Below are positions 24,530-31,755 of a DNA stretch of 64,000 nucleotides, in pieces. The stretch comes from CADCVW01 sp964251385 (GTDB taxonomy: Bacteria; Pseudomonadota; Alphaproteobacteria; Sphingomonadales; Sphingomonadaceae). Location: the NCBI GenBank assembly GCA_964251385.1, contig CAXUJK010000001.1:620001-684000 (forward strand), written 5' to 3'. The notes under the pieces were generated by a model. The model was not told where the DNA came from. It searched no databases and saw only the letters and a list, made by a program, of their open reading frames with translations. The position numbers and the translations under genes were made by a program. Positions within the stretch are counted from its first letter, which is position 1. Every line of letters begins with the position of its first letter.

Positions 24530-25660
24530 AGCAGCGAAGCGCATCAGCTTGATTGCCTCGCTGTTCGCCACCTGACCCCCGACCCGCTTGGTCGCGTAGA
24601 AGTGCACGAACGGCTTGTGCGTGTACGGATCGCGCAGGATCGTCGTCTCCTGCCGCTCGGTTATCAAGTACCCCGCACGGAAGTTGCCGAACGCGATCGA
24701 CAGCGAATCCGCCGCCACGTCCGGCATGTCCTCCGCCTCGACCAGCGGGTAGCCCAGCAGCGTGTCCGGCTGCTCCGCCACCAGCCCCGGCGACCACAGG
24801 AACGCGCCGTCGCTCGTCTTGAACTTGCGGATGCGCGCCGCGGTGGACGAGTTCATCACGAACACCGCGCCCTGCCGGTACGGCGGCCGCAAGGCCTGCA
24901 CCAGGTCGATCAGGCGGTCCTGCGGATTGGCCGCCGCGAACCCGCCCGCCGCGCCCGACGTCACGAACTGCATCGTCCCGAACGGCCGCGTCGCATCCCC
25001 GGCCGCGCTCGTCGCACCGCTCAGGAAGCCGCGCGGCCGGTTGACCCCGCTGCCCGTCACGAACGCGCTGCCCTCCGCCTTTGCGAACTCGACCGCGATC
25101 TCCCCCGCCAGCCAGCCTTCGACATCGAACGCCGCGTCGTCGAGCATCGTCTGCGACGCCGCCGGGTTGGCGTACAGCTCGCCCATGGGCGGCGCGATCT
25201 CGACGAAGTCGGGCGTGTCCGTTTCCGGTCGCGCCGCGATCTCGCTGACCCACCCCGACGGCGTACCGCCGATCGTCACCAGCTTGCGGTACCCCGCCGA
25301 CCCCACCTTGACGACGTTGGCGATGCGCCGGATCGGCGACACGCTCGCCAGCTGCCGATCGATCGCGGCGTCGATCTCCTCGGGCACCGCATAGCCGCCG
25401 TCGACGTCCGTCACCGTCACCAGCGCCTTGGTTTCCGTCGCCACGCCGGTGCGCAGATACCCGTCGACGAAGCTTCGCGCTGCCGAACGCGTCGCGCCAA
25501 GGGCTGGCCGGCCCTCGGCGACACCCGGCCGCTGCACGTCCCGCTGCGCATCCATCTGCGCCTTCAACCCGCGCACCTCCTCCCGGAGAACGGTCACCTC
25601 GTCCTCCGCCGCCGCGTCGAAGCTGTCTTCCAACGCGCTCACCACCACATCCGTCATCAT
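24527..25660 (-). CDS. HK97-type major capsid protein (GTA gp5-like)
   Basis: A 377-residue major capsid protein. Residues 1-65 are a helical scaffold region (DEVTVLREEVRGLKAQMDAQ) that the prohead protease should remove. The HK97 fold follows: GGYAVPEEIDAAIDRQLASV (N-arm), SPIRRIANVVKVGSAGYRK, VEGWLAGEIAVEFAKAEGSA (spine helix), FVTGSGVNRPRGFL and the C-terminal DPYTHKPFVHFYATKRVGG. It starts MM; a GAGGAG site lies three bases before the first ATG and six before the second (25657), so the second may be used. The promoter must lie in the 109 bases shared with the divergent PilZ gene. Confidence 0.93.
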   Translation of the reverse strand: MMTDVVVSALEDSFDAAAEDEVTVLREEVRGLKAQMDAQRDVQRPGVAEGRPALGATRSAARSFVDGYLRTGVATETKALVTVTDVDGGYAVPEEIDAAIDRQLASVSPIRRIANVVKVGSAGYRKLVTIGGTPSGWVSEIAARPETDTPDFVEIAPPMGELYANPAASQTMLDDAAFDVEGWLAGEIAVEFAKAEGSAFVTGSGVNRPRGFLSGATSAAGDATRPFGTMQFVTSGAAGGFAAANPQDRLIDLVQALRPPYRQGAVFVMNSSTAARIRKFKTSDGAFLWSPGLVAEQPDTLLGYPLVEAEDMPDVAADSLSIAFGNFRAGYLITERQETTILRDPYTHKPFVHFYATKRVGGQVANSEAIKLMRFAA

Positions 25661-25769
25661 CGTCTCCTCGTTGAAACCGCTGGTCGCAGGGAAGCCCCCG
25701 CACCCACTTCCGTTAACCCCATGTTGTCAGCCGCCGCCGCATGATCGCGCCCGAACCCGGATCGAGACC

Positions 25770-26264
25770 ATGTCCTCACCCCATCTGCTTCGCGACAAGG
25801 CGCGTCAGTGCACCGAGATCGCGGAAGGCGTGTCCGACGGGCAGATCGTGGCGGTGCTGCACAAGGTCGCTTCCTGGTTCGAAGCCCAGGCCGTCGCGTT
25901 GACGTCGGCCACATCGCCGGCGTCCGCCGCCTCGCCGGATCATAGCTACGCCGAACATGCCGACGGCCACGTCACCCGCCCGCGACGCGCCACGCGTCGC
26001 GACGTCCGCATGACCGCCACTCTCCGCCGCCAGGGCGAATCCAAATTCAACTGCAGCGTCGCGGACCTTTCCGAATCCGGCTTTCGCGTCGAATCGCATT
26101 ACGCGATCCCGGTGGGCGCGCAGGTCTGGCTGACGCTGCCCGGCCTCGCCGCGGTCCCCGCGATCGTCGCCTGGTCGAGCGGCCACAGCCTCGGCTGCCG
26201 CTTCGAAAGCCCGCTGCACCCCGCCGTCCTCGACCGGGTCATCAACGCCTCCAAGGCGAACTAA
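25770..26264 (+). CDS. PilZ domain protein, opposite strand inside the GTA-like cluster
   Basis: A 164-residue protein. The N-terminal third is helical (LLRDKARQCTEIAEGVSDGQ). The C-terminal PilZ domain begins RRATRRDVRMTATLRRQGES (the RxxxR c-di-GMP motif region), then CSVADLSESGFRVES, a degenerate (D/N)xSxxG motif, and LGCRFESPLHPAVLDRVI. PilZ domains usually bind cyclic di-GMP. It is on the plus strand between the protease and capsid genes: it shares a four-base stop overlap (CTAA) with the protease and is divergent from the capsid gene. Whether it regulates the particle genes is unknown. Confidence 0.85.
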   Translation: MSSPHLLRDKARQCTEIAEGVSDGQIVAVLHKVASWFEAQAVALTSATSPASAASPDHSYAEHADGHVTRPRRATRRDVRMTATLRRQGESKFNCSVADLSESGFRVESHYAIPVGAQVWLTLPGLAAVPAIVAWSSGHSLGCRFESPLHPAVLDRVINASKAN

Positions 26265-26647
26265 TCCACGGCGATCACGCGCGCGCCCGGCTGCATCGGC
26301 ATTCGAACCAGGCTCACCTCGACCAGCTCGACATCGATCAGCTCGCGAGGAGCGGCACCACGGCTCGTCCGCACGCGGTAACCGAAGCTCAACCCCATCC
26401 CCGCCGCCACCGGCCGTGCGGTTCGGGCAATCACCCGCAACCCCCGCGCATCCTCGCTGAGCATCTCGACGCGCCCGATCGGCACGCGATGCTCGAGCAA
26501 CAACGGCACCGGTCCCTTGCGCACCGCCCGCGCGAACGCTCCGGCCCGCACCACGTCGCCGCCGCGATCCACGTGATCGAACAGCGCCGCGTACCCGGCG
26601 AACCTTCTGCCTTGCTCCTTGGAGGCGGAGCGCCCTGCGCGGATCAA
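26261..26647 (-). CDS. HK97 family prohead protease (GTA gp4-like)
   Basis: This serine protease matures the capsid by trimming its scaffold domain. It contains RRFAGYAALFDHVDRGGDVV, FARAVRKGPVPLLLEHRVPI (catalytic His in the LEH segment) and GLSFGYRVRTSR before LIDVELVEVSLVRMPMQPGA, the S78-family order. I start at TTG 26647, which overlaps the previous stop as TTGA and gives 128 residues; a longer ATG-started frame exists upstream but would overlap the DUF6127 gene by about 80 bases. The 3' end overlaps the PilZ stop. Confidence 0.85.
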   Translation of the reverse strand: MIRAGRSASKEQGRRFAGYAALFDHVDRGGDVVRAGAFARAVRKGPVPLLLEHRVPIGRVEMLSEDARGLRVIARTARPVAAGMGLSFGYRVRTSRGAAPRELIDVELVEVSLVRMPMQPGARVIAVD

Positions 26648-26955
26648 AACACCCGCTCCACGAACCCCGTCCGCACCGCCATTCCCAGCACCACCAGCGC
26701 CAGCACGATCCGGATCAGCCACCCGAACGCCGCCGCGCCCGCGCTCTTCTTGGCATCGCGCCAGGCCTGCAGCAGTTCGCGCAGCTCATCCATGTCCCGC
26801 CGGGCGCGACCGTCCTGCAGCCCCAGCCGCCCCAGCGCGCGCTCCGCGCCCGCCTCGCTCGCCTCTTCGACCAGCGCGCGCACGGTCACGAGATCCGCCC
26901 CGCCCGCCGTCGCCTGTTGCGTCAGATGCGCTAGCACCGCCCCGTCGTCAGCCAT
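26644..26955 (-). CDS. DUF6127 family protein with C-terminal membrane helix
   Basis: A 103-residue protein. Residues 1-60 are helical (ADLVTVRALVEEASEAGAER, ALGRLGLQDGRARRDMDEL). A membrane helix at about 76-96 (FGWLIRIVLALVVLGMAVR) follows. This fits DUF6127, found between portal and protease in sphingomonad GTA clusters (the gp3.5 position). It overlaps the portal stop and is coupled to the protease. A holin-like or particle-assembly function has been guessed for such genes by position only. Confidence 0.8.
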   Translation of the reverse strand: MADDGAVLAHLTQQATAGGADLVTVRALVEEASEAGAERALGRLGLQDGRARRDMDELRELLQAWRDAKKSAGAAAFGWLIRIVLALVVLGMAVRTGFVERVF

Positions 26956-28141
26956 CTACCCTCTCCCCTTGTGGGAGAGGGCGACTCGCCGGAGGCGAGC
27001 GGGGTGAGGGGGAAACGGTAAACCCCAACATCTCCCGCTTCTCTTCCACGCTCAGGAAATCCGCGCTCGACACCGCACCCCACAACCGCTCGCGGTCCTC
27101 CGCCAAGGCGGTCACCTGATCGACGTCCACCATCAGCCGGCACCCGGGCCACCAGCTCGCCAGCGCCCCGGACAACCCGGCCAGGATCTTCTCGGCCATC
27201 GGCAGGATCGTCAGCCGCCACAGCGCCTTGTTGGCCTCGCGGTAATTGGCGTACGCGGTGTCGCCCGGCAGGCCGAGCAACATCGACGGCACCCCGAACG
27301 CCAAGGCGATCTCGCGCGCCGCTGCGGCCTTCAACGCGACGAAATCCATGTCGGCGGGCGTCAGGCTCATCGCCTGCCAGCGAAGCCCGCCTTCCAGCAG
27401 CAACGGCCGCCCCGCATTGCCCGCGCCCGAAAAGCTCGTCTCCAATTCGCCGCGCAGCCGCTCGTACTGGTCCGGGGTCAGCGCCGCGCCCGCCTCGCCC
27501 GGATCGTAGACCAGCGCCCCCGAAGGTCGCGCCGCGTTGTCCAGCAACGCCTTGTTCCACCGCGTCGCCCGGTTGTGCACCGCGACCGCCGCCGCCGCCG
27601 CGCCAAGACACCCCAGGCCGTAATGATCGTCCAGCGGATGCATCGCGCGCAGATGCACCAGCCCGGGCCGCCCGAGCGGGTCGACCGCCGCGATCCGCGT
27701 CCGGGCCTCGCCGACGCGATACCGGTATGCGACCGGCCACCCGCCCGCATCCGCCTCCACCGTCACCCGCTCGGGCCGCAACGCGAACAACTCCGCCGCT
27801 CCGCCGCGATCATCCTGCAGGATCTGCACGAACGCGTTGCCGTGCAGCAGCAGATGCGTCGCCACGGTCTCCAACAAGTTCGGCGCGACGAGCGAAGCCG
27901 TCGTTGGGTGTTTCGCGACGGTGTCTCCGTTCGCATCGTACACCGCGGCTCCCGCCAGCCCTTCCGCCACCAGCTTGACCGCACGCTGCGCGACCGGGTT
28001 GCCGAGATAGGCATCGCGGACCTGCGCCTCGTACGAACGCGGTACGCCGTCGTCGCGGAAGGCAGCCACCCCTTGGGTCAACCCACGCATCAAAAAAGGC
28101 CGGACGCTTTCGCGCCCGGCCTTGCGACCGAACCATTTCAT
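26948..28141 (-). CDS. Phage portal protein, HK97 family (GTA gp3-like)
   Basis: A 397-residue portal forms the DNA entry vertex. Typical segments: VPRSYEAQVRDAYLGNPVAQ, HLLLHGNAFVQILQDDRGGA, PLDDHYGLGCLGAAAAAVAV, LLLEGGLRWQAMSLTPADMD and FGVPSMLLGLPGDTAYANYR. I chose ATG 28141, which has GGAG seven bases upstream, over ATG 28153. The last 20 or so residues (after EKREMLGF) are encoded by a dispersed repeat. A terminator-like hairpin lies in codons 6-17. No terminase gene precedes it, although terminase normally does in GTA clusters. Confidence 0.92.
   Translation of the reverse strand: MKWFGRKAGRESVRPFLMRGLTQGVAAFRDDGVPRSYEAQVRDAYLGNPVAQRAVKLVAEGLAGAAVYDANGDTVAKHPTTASLVAPNLLETVATHLLLHGNAFVQILQDDRGGAAELFALRPERVTVEADAGGWPVAYRYRVGEARTRIAAVDPLGRPGLVHLRAMHPLDDHYGLGCLGAAAAAVAVHNRATRWNKALLDNAARPSGALVYDPGEAGAALTPDQYERLRGELETSFSGAGNAGRPLLLEGGLRWQAMSLTPADMDFVALKAAAAREIALAFGVPSMLLGLPGDTAYANYREANKALWRLTILPMAEKILAGLSGALASWWPGCRLMVDVDQVTALAEDRERLWGAVSSADFLSVEEKREMLGFTVSPSPRSPPASRPLPQGERVDG
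26959..27012. repeat. Dispersed repeat forming the 3' end of the portal gene
   Basis: CCCTCTCCC-CTTGT-GGGAGAGGG followed by CTCGCC-GGA-GGCGAG and GGGGTGAGGGGG: two hairpins. This element recurs between genes in many alphaproteobacteria (recalled). Here it is read through as portal residues PSPRSPPASRPLPQGER. Confidence 0.75.
28092..28123 (-). terminator. Terminator-like hairpin within the 5' end of the portal gene
   Basis: On the minus (coding) strand AAGGCCGGGCG, loop CGAAAG, CGTCCGGCCTT (11 bp, one wobble) is followed by a run of T. It encodes portal residues KAGRESVRPF. By form it is an intrinsic terminator, about 20 bases into the gene; activity is inferred. Confidence 0.6.
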
Positions 28142-28311
28142 CTGATGCTCCATCCTCGCTGCCGGATCGCCGCTGCGTCCCGACTCGCTTTTCTCGATGT
28201 TCTTGTTTTGTACCCAAACAGCGTGACGATGTCAAGCGCTTTCACCAGGCTGGTTCGCACATCCAGGCGATTGTAGGTGGCGGCGCTGAATCGCGGCGTC
28301 TACAAGGCGTC

Positions 28312-28554
28312 ATGACCCGCTACTTCTTCAACCTCTACGAATGCGGCCGCGTCACGATCGACGAGGAAGGCCTGTTGCTGGAAGACTTGCCCGACGCGCA
28401 TGCGCGCGCGATCGGCGAGGCGCGCGCGATCATGTGCGCGGAGGTCAGGGAAGGCCGCCTCTGCCTCAACTGCAACATCGAAGTCGTCGACGATGGCGGC
28501 GCGCTCGCTGTCAACGTCGATTTCCGGGACGCGCTCGTCCTCAGCGGCGCCTGA
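28312..28554 (+). CDS. DUF6894 family small protein
   Basis: An 80-residue protein beginning MTRYFFNLYECGRVTIDEEG followed by LPDAHARAIGEARAIMCAEV, the DUF6894 pattern (YFF/HxxxG...D.EG...D...A...A). It is predicted alpha/beta and cytoplasmic. Function unknown. It stands alone on the plus strand, divergent from the portal gene with 170 bases between, where a terminase gene would normally be expected on the minus strand. Confidence 0.85.
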   Translation: MTRYFFNLYECGRVTIDEEGLLLEDLPDAHARAIGEARAIMCAEVREGRLCLNCNIEVVDDGGALAVNVDFRDALVLSGA

Positions 28555-28610
28555 CGGGACCCGCACCGTAGCCGAACCGGTCACGGGCACCGCACCGGGC
28601 CCGTCCGCGT

Positions 28611-28913
28611 TCAGTTCGTGCGCAACAACAGCATCATCGCCCCGGCCAGCGTCGCCACTCCTGTCAACAGCAACACCACAATGCCCTGCCCCCCCTCCGG
28701 CGCGGCGAGCTTCTCCTCGTCGAGATACCACGTACCCGGCCGCATCTCGACCAGCGCGCCCTTTTCGACCAGCCGCCGGAACATCATCTGCTCCGTCTTG
28801 TCGTCCGGCACCCAAGCCATAGCACGCCCCGGCTCTACCGCATCGGCTTCGCGAAAGCGCGCCGGGATCGACTTGGCCGATTCGCCGTCGGTCGTGGCTG
28901 AAACCTGTACCAT
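28611..28913 (-). CDS. Hypothetical protein with C-terminal membrane anchor
   Basis: A 100-residue protein. The centre (MAWVPDDKTEQMMFRRLVEK, then ALVEMRPGTWYLDEEKL) resembles a conserved small sphingomonad protein, and the C-terminus is a single membrane helix (VVLLLTGVATLAGAMMLLL). The orientation puts most of it in the cytoplasm with a tail anchor. I start at ATG 28913, preceded by AGGAAG; an in-frame ATG at 29006 would overlap the divergent DUF3833 start. Function unknown. Confidence 0.65.
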   Translation of the reverse strand: MVQVSATTDGESAKSIPARFREADAVEPGRAMAWVPDDKTEQMMFRRLVEKGALVEMRPGTWYLDEEKLAAPEGGQGIVVLLLTGVATLAGAMMLLLRTN

Positions 28914-29004
28914 CGCGCGCTTCCTGTCCTCCCGCCGCGATAGGCCACGATACGACCGCCACGCAATGCGGACCCACGCGGAGCCGTAAGCCGTTGACAC
29001 CGCC

Positions 29005-29490
29005 ATGCTGTCTCTCCTCCCCCTCGTCGCGCTGGTCGCGCCCGCCCCTGCGGTCGATGCGTACGAGACGCTGCGTCCCGACCTGTTCTTCGCGGGCCGC
29101 ACGCGCGGCGCCGGTACGATCCGCGTCGCCACCTCCTCCCGCCCGCGTACCCTGTCGGTCGAAGGCACGGGCAGCATCGCGCCGGACGGCCGGCTCGTGC
29201 TCGAACAGGCCGTCACGATCGACGGCAAGACAACGTTGCGCAGTTTCGTCCTGCGCCGCGTTTCGACCGACACATGGGCCGGCACGCTCAGCGATGCCGC
29301 CGGTCCCGTGCGCGCGGTCGTCGCGGGCAACCGCATGACGCTCGCCTACCCGATGAAGCGTGCCGGCATGAGAATGGCGCAGACGCTGACGCTGCAACCC
29401 GGCGGCCGCACGATGCTCAACCGGGCTCGCGTCACCCTGCTCGGCATCGGCGTCGCCACCATCGAGGAAACGATCACGAAGCTGGACTAG
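29005..29490 (+). CDS. DUF3833-like exported protein
   Basis: A 161-residue protein with a short signal sequence (MLSLLPLVALVAPAPAVDA) and a body LRPDLFFAGRTRGAGTIRVA, RAVVAGNRMTLAYPMKRAGM and a helical or strand C-terminus ending VATIEETITKLD. The FFxGxTxGxGxI motif is that of DUF3833, thought to be periplasmic lipoproteins. No lipobox Cys is seen here. Its stop shares CTAG with the convergent DUF6456 gene. Function unknown. Confidence 0.8.
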   Translation: MLSLLPLVALVAPAPAVDAYETLRPDLFFAGRTRGAGTIRVATSSRPRTLSVEGTGSIAPDGRLVLEQAVTIDGKTTLRSFVLRRVSTDTWAGTLSDAAGPVRAVVAGNRMTLAYPMKRAGMRMAQTLTLQPGGRTMLNRARVTLLGIGVATIEETITKLD

Positions 29491-29981
29491 GCGATGCGGT
29501 AGAACGCGGCCAACCGGTCCAGCGCCAGTCCCAGCACCAGCTTCCCCGCGCGCGCCGGCCAACCTAGCGCGGTCTCCGCATCGCGCATCCCTTCCCCAGC
29601 GCATACCACGCGCCACAGCACGTCGGACAGACCCGGTCCCACCGCAGACACCGCCGCCTCGAACCGGGCTTTCGCCGCCAGCCCGGCCGCGCCTGGATCG
29701 GCCGCGGCCGGCGCTGCGCGCGACCCACCCGTCATCGGGGCCGCGTCCCATCGCATCGTCACCTGAGGCCCGAGCTGAGCGCGCTCCCAATCGCACCGCA
29801 ACGCCTCCCCAGCCGCGTACTGCCGCGCGCTCACATGCCCGTGCGCGCGCAGCCAACCGAGCGGCGATTCGGCCATGTTGACCATGACCGACCGCGCGGG
29901 CCGTGCTCTGCCCTTCGACGAAGCGGGCGCGGCAACTGCGGCTCCGTCCATCGCATGCTCGACCAGCAACCTCTTTCCCAT
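29487..29981 (-). CDS. DUF6456 domain protein
   Basis: A 164-residue protein. After a low-complexity N-terminus (1-33), VNMAESPLGWLRAHGHVSAR leads to QYAAGEALRCDWERAQLGPQ and VTMRW, the DUF6456 signature. The helical C-terminus (SDVLWRVVCAGEGMRDAETA, LVLGLALDRLAAFYRIA) resembles a DNA-associated helical fold, possibly derived from phage-type regulators; that is inference. It is convergent with the DUF3833 gene and divergent from the XRE regulator, 83 bases apart. Confidence 0.82.
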   Translation of the reverse strand: MGKRLLVEHAMDGAAVAAPASSKGRARPARSVMVNMAESPLGWLRAHGHVSARQYAAGEALRCDWERAQLGPQVTMRWDAAPMTGGSRAAPAAADPGAAGLAAKARFEAAVSAVGPGLSDVLWRVVCAGEGMRDAETALGWPARAGKLVLGLALDRLAAFYRIA

Positions 29982-30064
29982 GATCGTTCTCCTGACGATC
30001 CGCCCCTTGCCATTGCGGCTCGCCTGTAGGAAAGCGCAAAACCCATCCGGTTAGAAAGCTTGTC

Positions 30065-30628
30065 ATGATCACCCGCATCCGCGAAGTTCGCCGCGCCCGC
30101 GACATGACGCTCGACGACGTCGCGCGGGCGTGTGCGCCCCCCACCACGCCGCAGACGATTGGCCGGCTCGAGACGGGAATGCGCACCGTGTCGGTCGGCT
30201 GGCTCAACCGCATCGCCGCCGCGCTCGGCGTCACCGCCGCCGATCTCGTCCAGCTTCCGGAACGCGAAGACATCGTCGTCGCGGCCTTGCTCGGCGCGGA
30301 CGGTGCCGCCGCGCCCCGCCGCGCCGCCGTCATCTCGCCGCCCGCGCCGTCAGCTGGCTTGGTCGCGGTGCAGGTCACGGGCGCGGTCGGCGACTACCGT
30401 TCGGGCGACGAGATCTGGTGCGAACGGATCGACGCGTCCGGCTTCGCCCGCGCGATGAACAAGGACGTCCTCCTCCCCCGCCCCGCCGGCCGCTTCCTCT
30501 TCGGCCGCCTGATTGGTCGCGAAGATACGAAACTCCACGTCCTTCCGTTGGGCGGTGCGCAGCGTCAGATGGTGGTCGCGAACCCGCCCTGGGCAGCGGT
30601 CGCGGTTAAACTCGTGCGGGGATTGTAG
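30065..30628 (+). CDS. XRE-family transcriptional regulator with C-terminal sensor-like domain
   Basis: A 187-residue regulator. The N-terminal helix-turn-helix (about 1-66) reads IREVRRARDMTLDDVARACA, TPQTIGRLETGMRTVSVGWL and AAALGVTAADLVQL. The C-terminal part (about 98-187: LVAVQVTGAVGDYRSGDEIW, LLPRPAGRFLFGRLIGREDT) has the strand pattern of the S24/LexA-like C-terminal half seen in phage repressors, but a clear catalytic Ser-Lys pair is not visible. Probably cytoplasmic. Located next to DUF6456 and followed by a 33-residue membrane peptide gene. Confidence 0.87.
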   Translation: MITRIREVRRARDMTLDDVARACAPPTTPQTIGRLETGMRTVSVGWLNRIAAALGVTAADLVQLPEREDIVVAALLGADGAAAPRRAAVISPPAPSAGLVAVQVTGAVGDYRSGDEIWCERIDASGFARAMNKDVLLPRPAGRFLFGRLIGREDTKLHVLPLGGAQRQMVVANPPWAAVAVKLVRGL

Positions 30629-30633
30629 GCGCC

Positions 30634-30735
30634 ATGTTCCTCTTCTTTTCGAACAAGCTCGGCTGCGGCGGTTCGTTGCTTGCCTCGCTCGTCCTGACGC
30701 TCCTGGTGTTGGCGCTGATCCGCTTGTTCTTCTAA
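30634..30735 (+). CDS. 33-residue membrane protein
   Basis: A very short gene: MFLFFSNKLGCGGSLLASLV, then TLLVLALIRLFF, one membrane helix after a Cys-Gly-Gly turn. It starts 6 bases after the XRE regulator stop, so it is likely co-transcribed, and ends 8 bases before the tRNA-Val (opposite strand). Coding is supported by its position, hydrophobic pattern and my recollection of similar sphingomonad peptides. Function unknown. Confidence 0.6.
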   Translation: MFLFFSNKLGCGGSLLASLVLTLLVLALIRLFF

Positions 30736-30742
30736 GGTCGCG

Positions 30743-30815
30743 TGGGCGCTGACGGGCTCGAACCGCCGACATCCTCCGTGTAAAGGAGGCGCTCTACCAA
30801 CTGAGCTAAGCGCCC
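30743..30815 (-). tRNA. tRNA-Val (UAC)
   Basis: Cloverleaf read on the minus strand: acceptor GGGCGCT/AGCGCCC, D-arm GCTC..GAGC, anticodon stem CCTCC/GGAGG with loop TTTACAC (anticodon TAC), T-arm GGCGG-TTCGAGC-CCGTC (third pair G-G excepted). Discriminator A; CCA is not encoded. Length 73. Confidence 0.97.
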
Positions 30816-31005
30816 GCAGACACGCTCCTGCCACCGCCGCCCGCCCCCGGCAAGTTCGGTCATTCCACGTTCGCGCCGTCGCGCCCGAGACTCACTCCGC
30901 CGCATATCGCGCCGATACGGACGCGACAGTCAGGCACCCCGCTTGCATCGCACCGGCGTTCGCCGCGATTGAGAAGCCGGGGATTGAGAGGGGGGTTAAG
31001 TAAAG

Positions 31006-31728
31006 ATGCGTACGCGCAAGCTGGGAATCATCGACGGCATGGGCTGGACGTCCACCGCGCTTTACTATCAGCATATCAACAAGGACGTCGCGCGGCGGCT
31101 CGGCGGCCTGCACTCGGCGCGCGTCGTGATCGAAAGCCTCGACTTCGCGACCGTCGTCGCGCTGCAGCAGGCGGGCGACTGGAACGGCGCGGCGCGACTT
31201 CTCATCGGATGCGGCCACCGCCTGTCCGCGGCCGGAGCCGAAGGCATCGTGCTCGCCACCAACACGATGCACAAGGTCTACGACCGGCTGCAGTCCGCGC
31301 TGGACGTTCCCGTGCTCCACATCGCGGACGTCACCGCCCGACGCATGCGCGCCGACGGCATCGTGCGCGCCGGCCTGCTCGGCACGCGCTTTACGATGCG
31401 CGAGGCTTTTTTCCGCGACCGCCTCGAACGCCACGGGATCACCGTCGACGTTCCCGACCAAGAGGTCGCGCGCGAGGTCGACCGCATCATCTTCGACGAA
31501 CTCGTGCAGGGACATGTCAGCCGCGTGTCCCAGCGCATACTCAAGACGCAGATCAACGCCTTCGCGCAAGGCAGGATGGAGGCCGTGATCCTCGGCTGCA
31601 CCGAACTCGCGCTCGCGGTCGACGCGCGCGCCAACATCATCCCCGTTTACGACACGACGTGCCTGCACGCCGAGGCCGCGGTCGACTGGATGCTCGACAA
31701 CGCCGAGCCCGCCCGCGCCGCGGCCTAG
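31006..31728 (+). CDS. Aspartate/glutamate racemase family protein (YgeA-like)
   Basis: A 240-residue cofactor-independent amino-acid racemase. It starts RTRKLGIIDGMGWTSTALYY. In this superfamily two residues act as acid/base. Here the first site reads LATNTMHK with Thr85 where most members have Cys, and the second is LGCTELAL with Cys198. The Thr/Cys pair is the arrangement described for E. coli YgeA (L-aspartate/L-glutamate-specific). Cytoplasmic. A strong purine-rich site (GAGAGGGGGG) precedes the ATG. It is followed by an outer-membrane protein on the opposite strand. Confidence 0.88.
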   Translation: MRTRKLGIIDGMGWTSTALYYQHINKDVARRLGGLHSARVVIESLDFATVVALQQAGDWNGAARLLIGCGHRLSAAGAEGIVLATNTMHKVYDRLQSALDVPVLHIADVTARRMRADGIVRAGLLGTRFTMREAFFRDRLERHGITVDVPDQEVAREVDRIIFDELVQGHVSRVSQRILKTQINAFAQGRMEAVILGCTELALAVDARANIIPVYDTTCLHAEAAVDWMLDNAEPARAAA

Positions 31729-31755
31729 TCGGGGAGGGCGGCCCCTCCCCGCCGA

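Noticed and set aside
28300..30378. Minus-strand open frame of 692 codons across several small genes
   Set aside because: It crosses the DUF6894, DUF3833 and DUF6456 genes, which are each supported by family patterns; the composition is that of an out-of-frame shadow.
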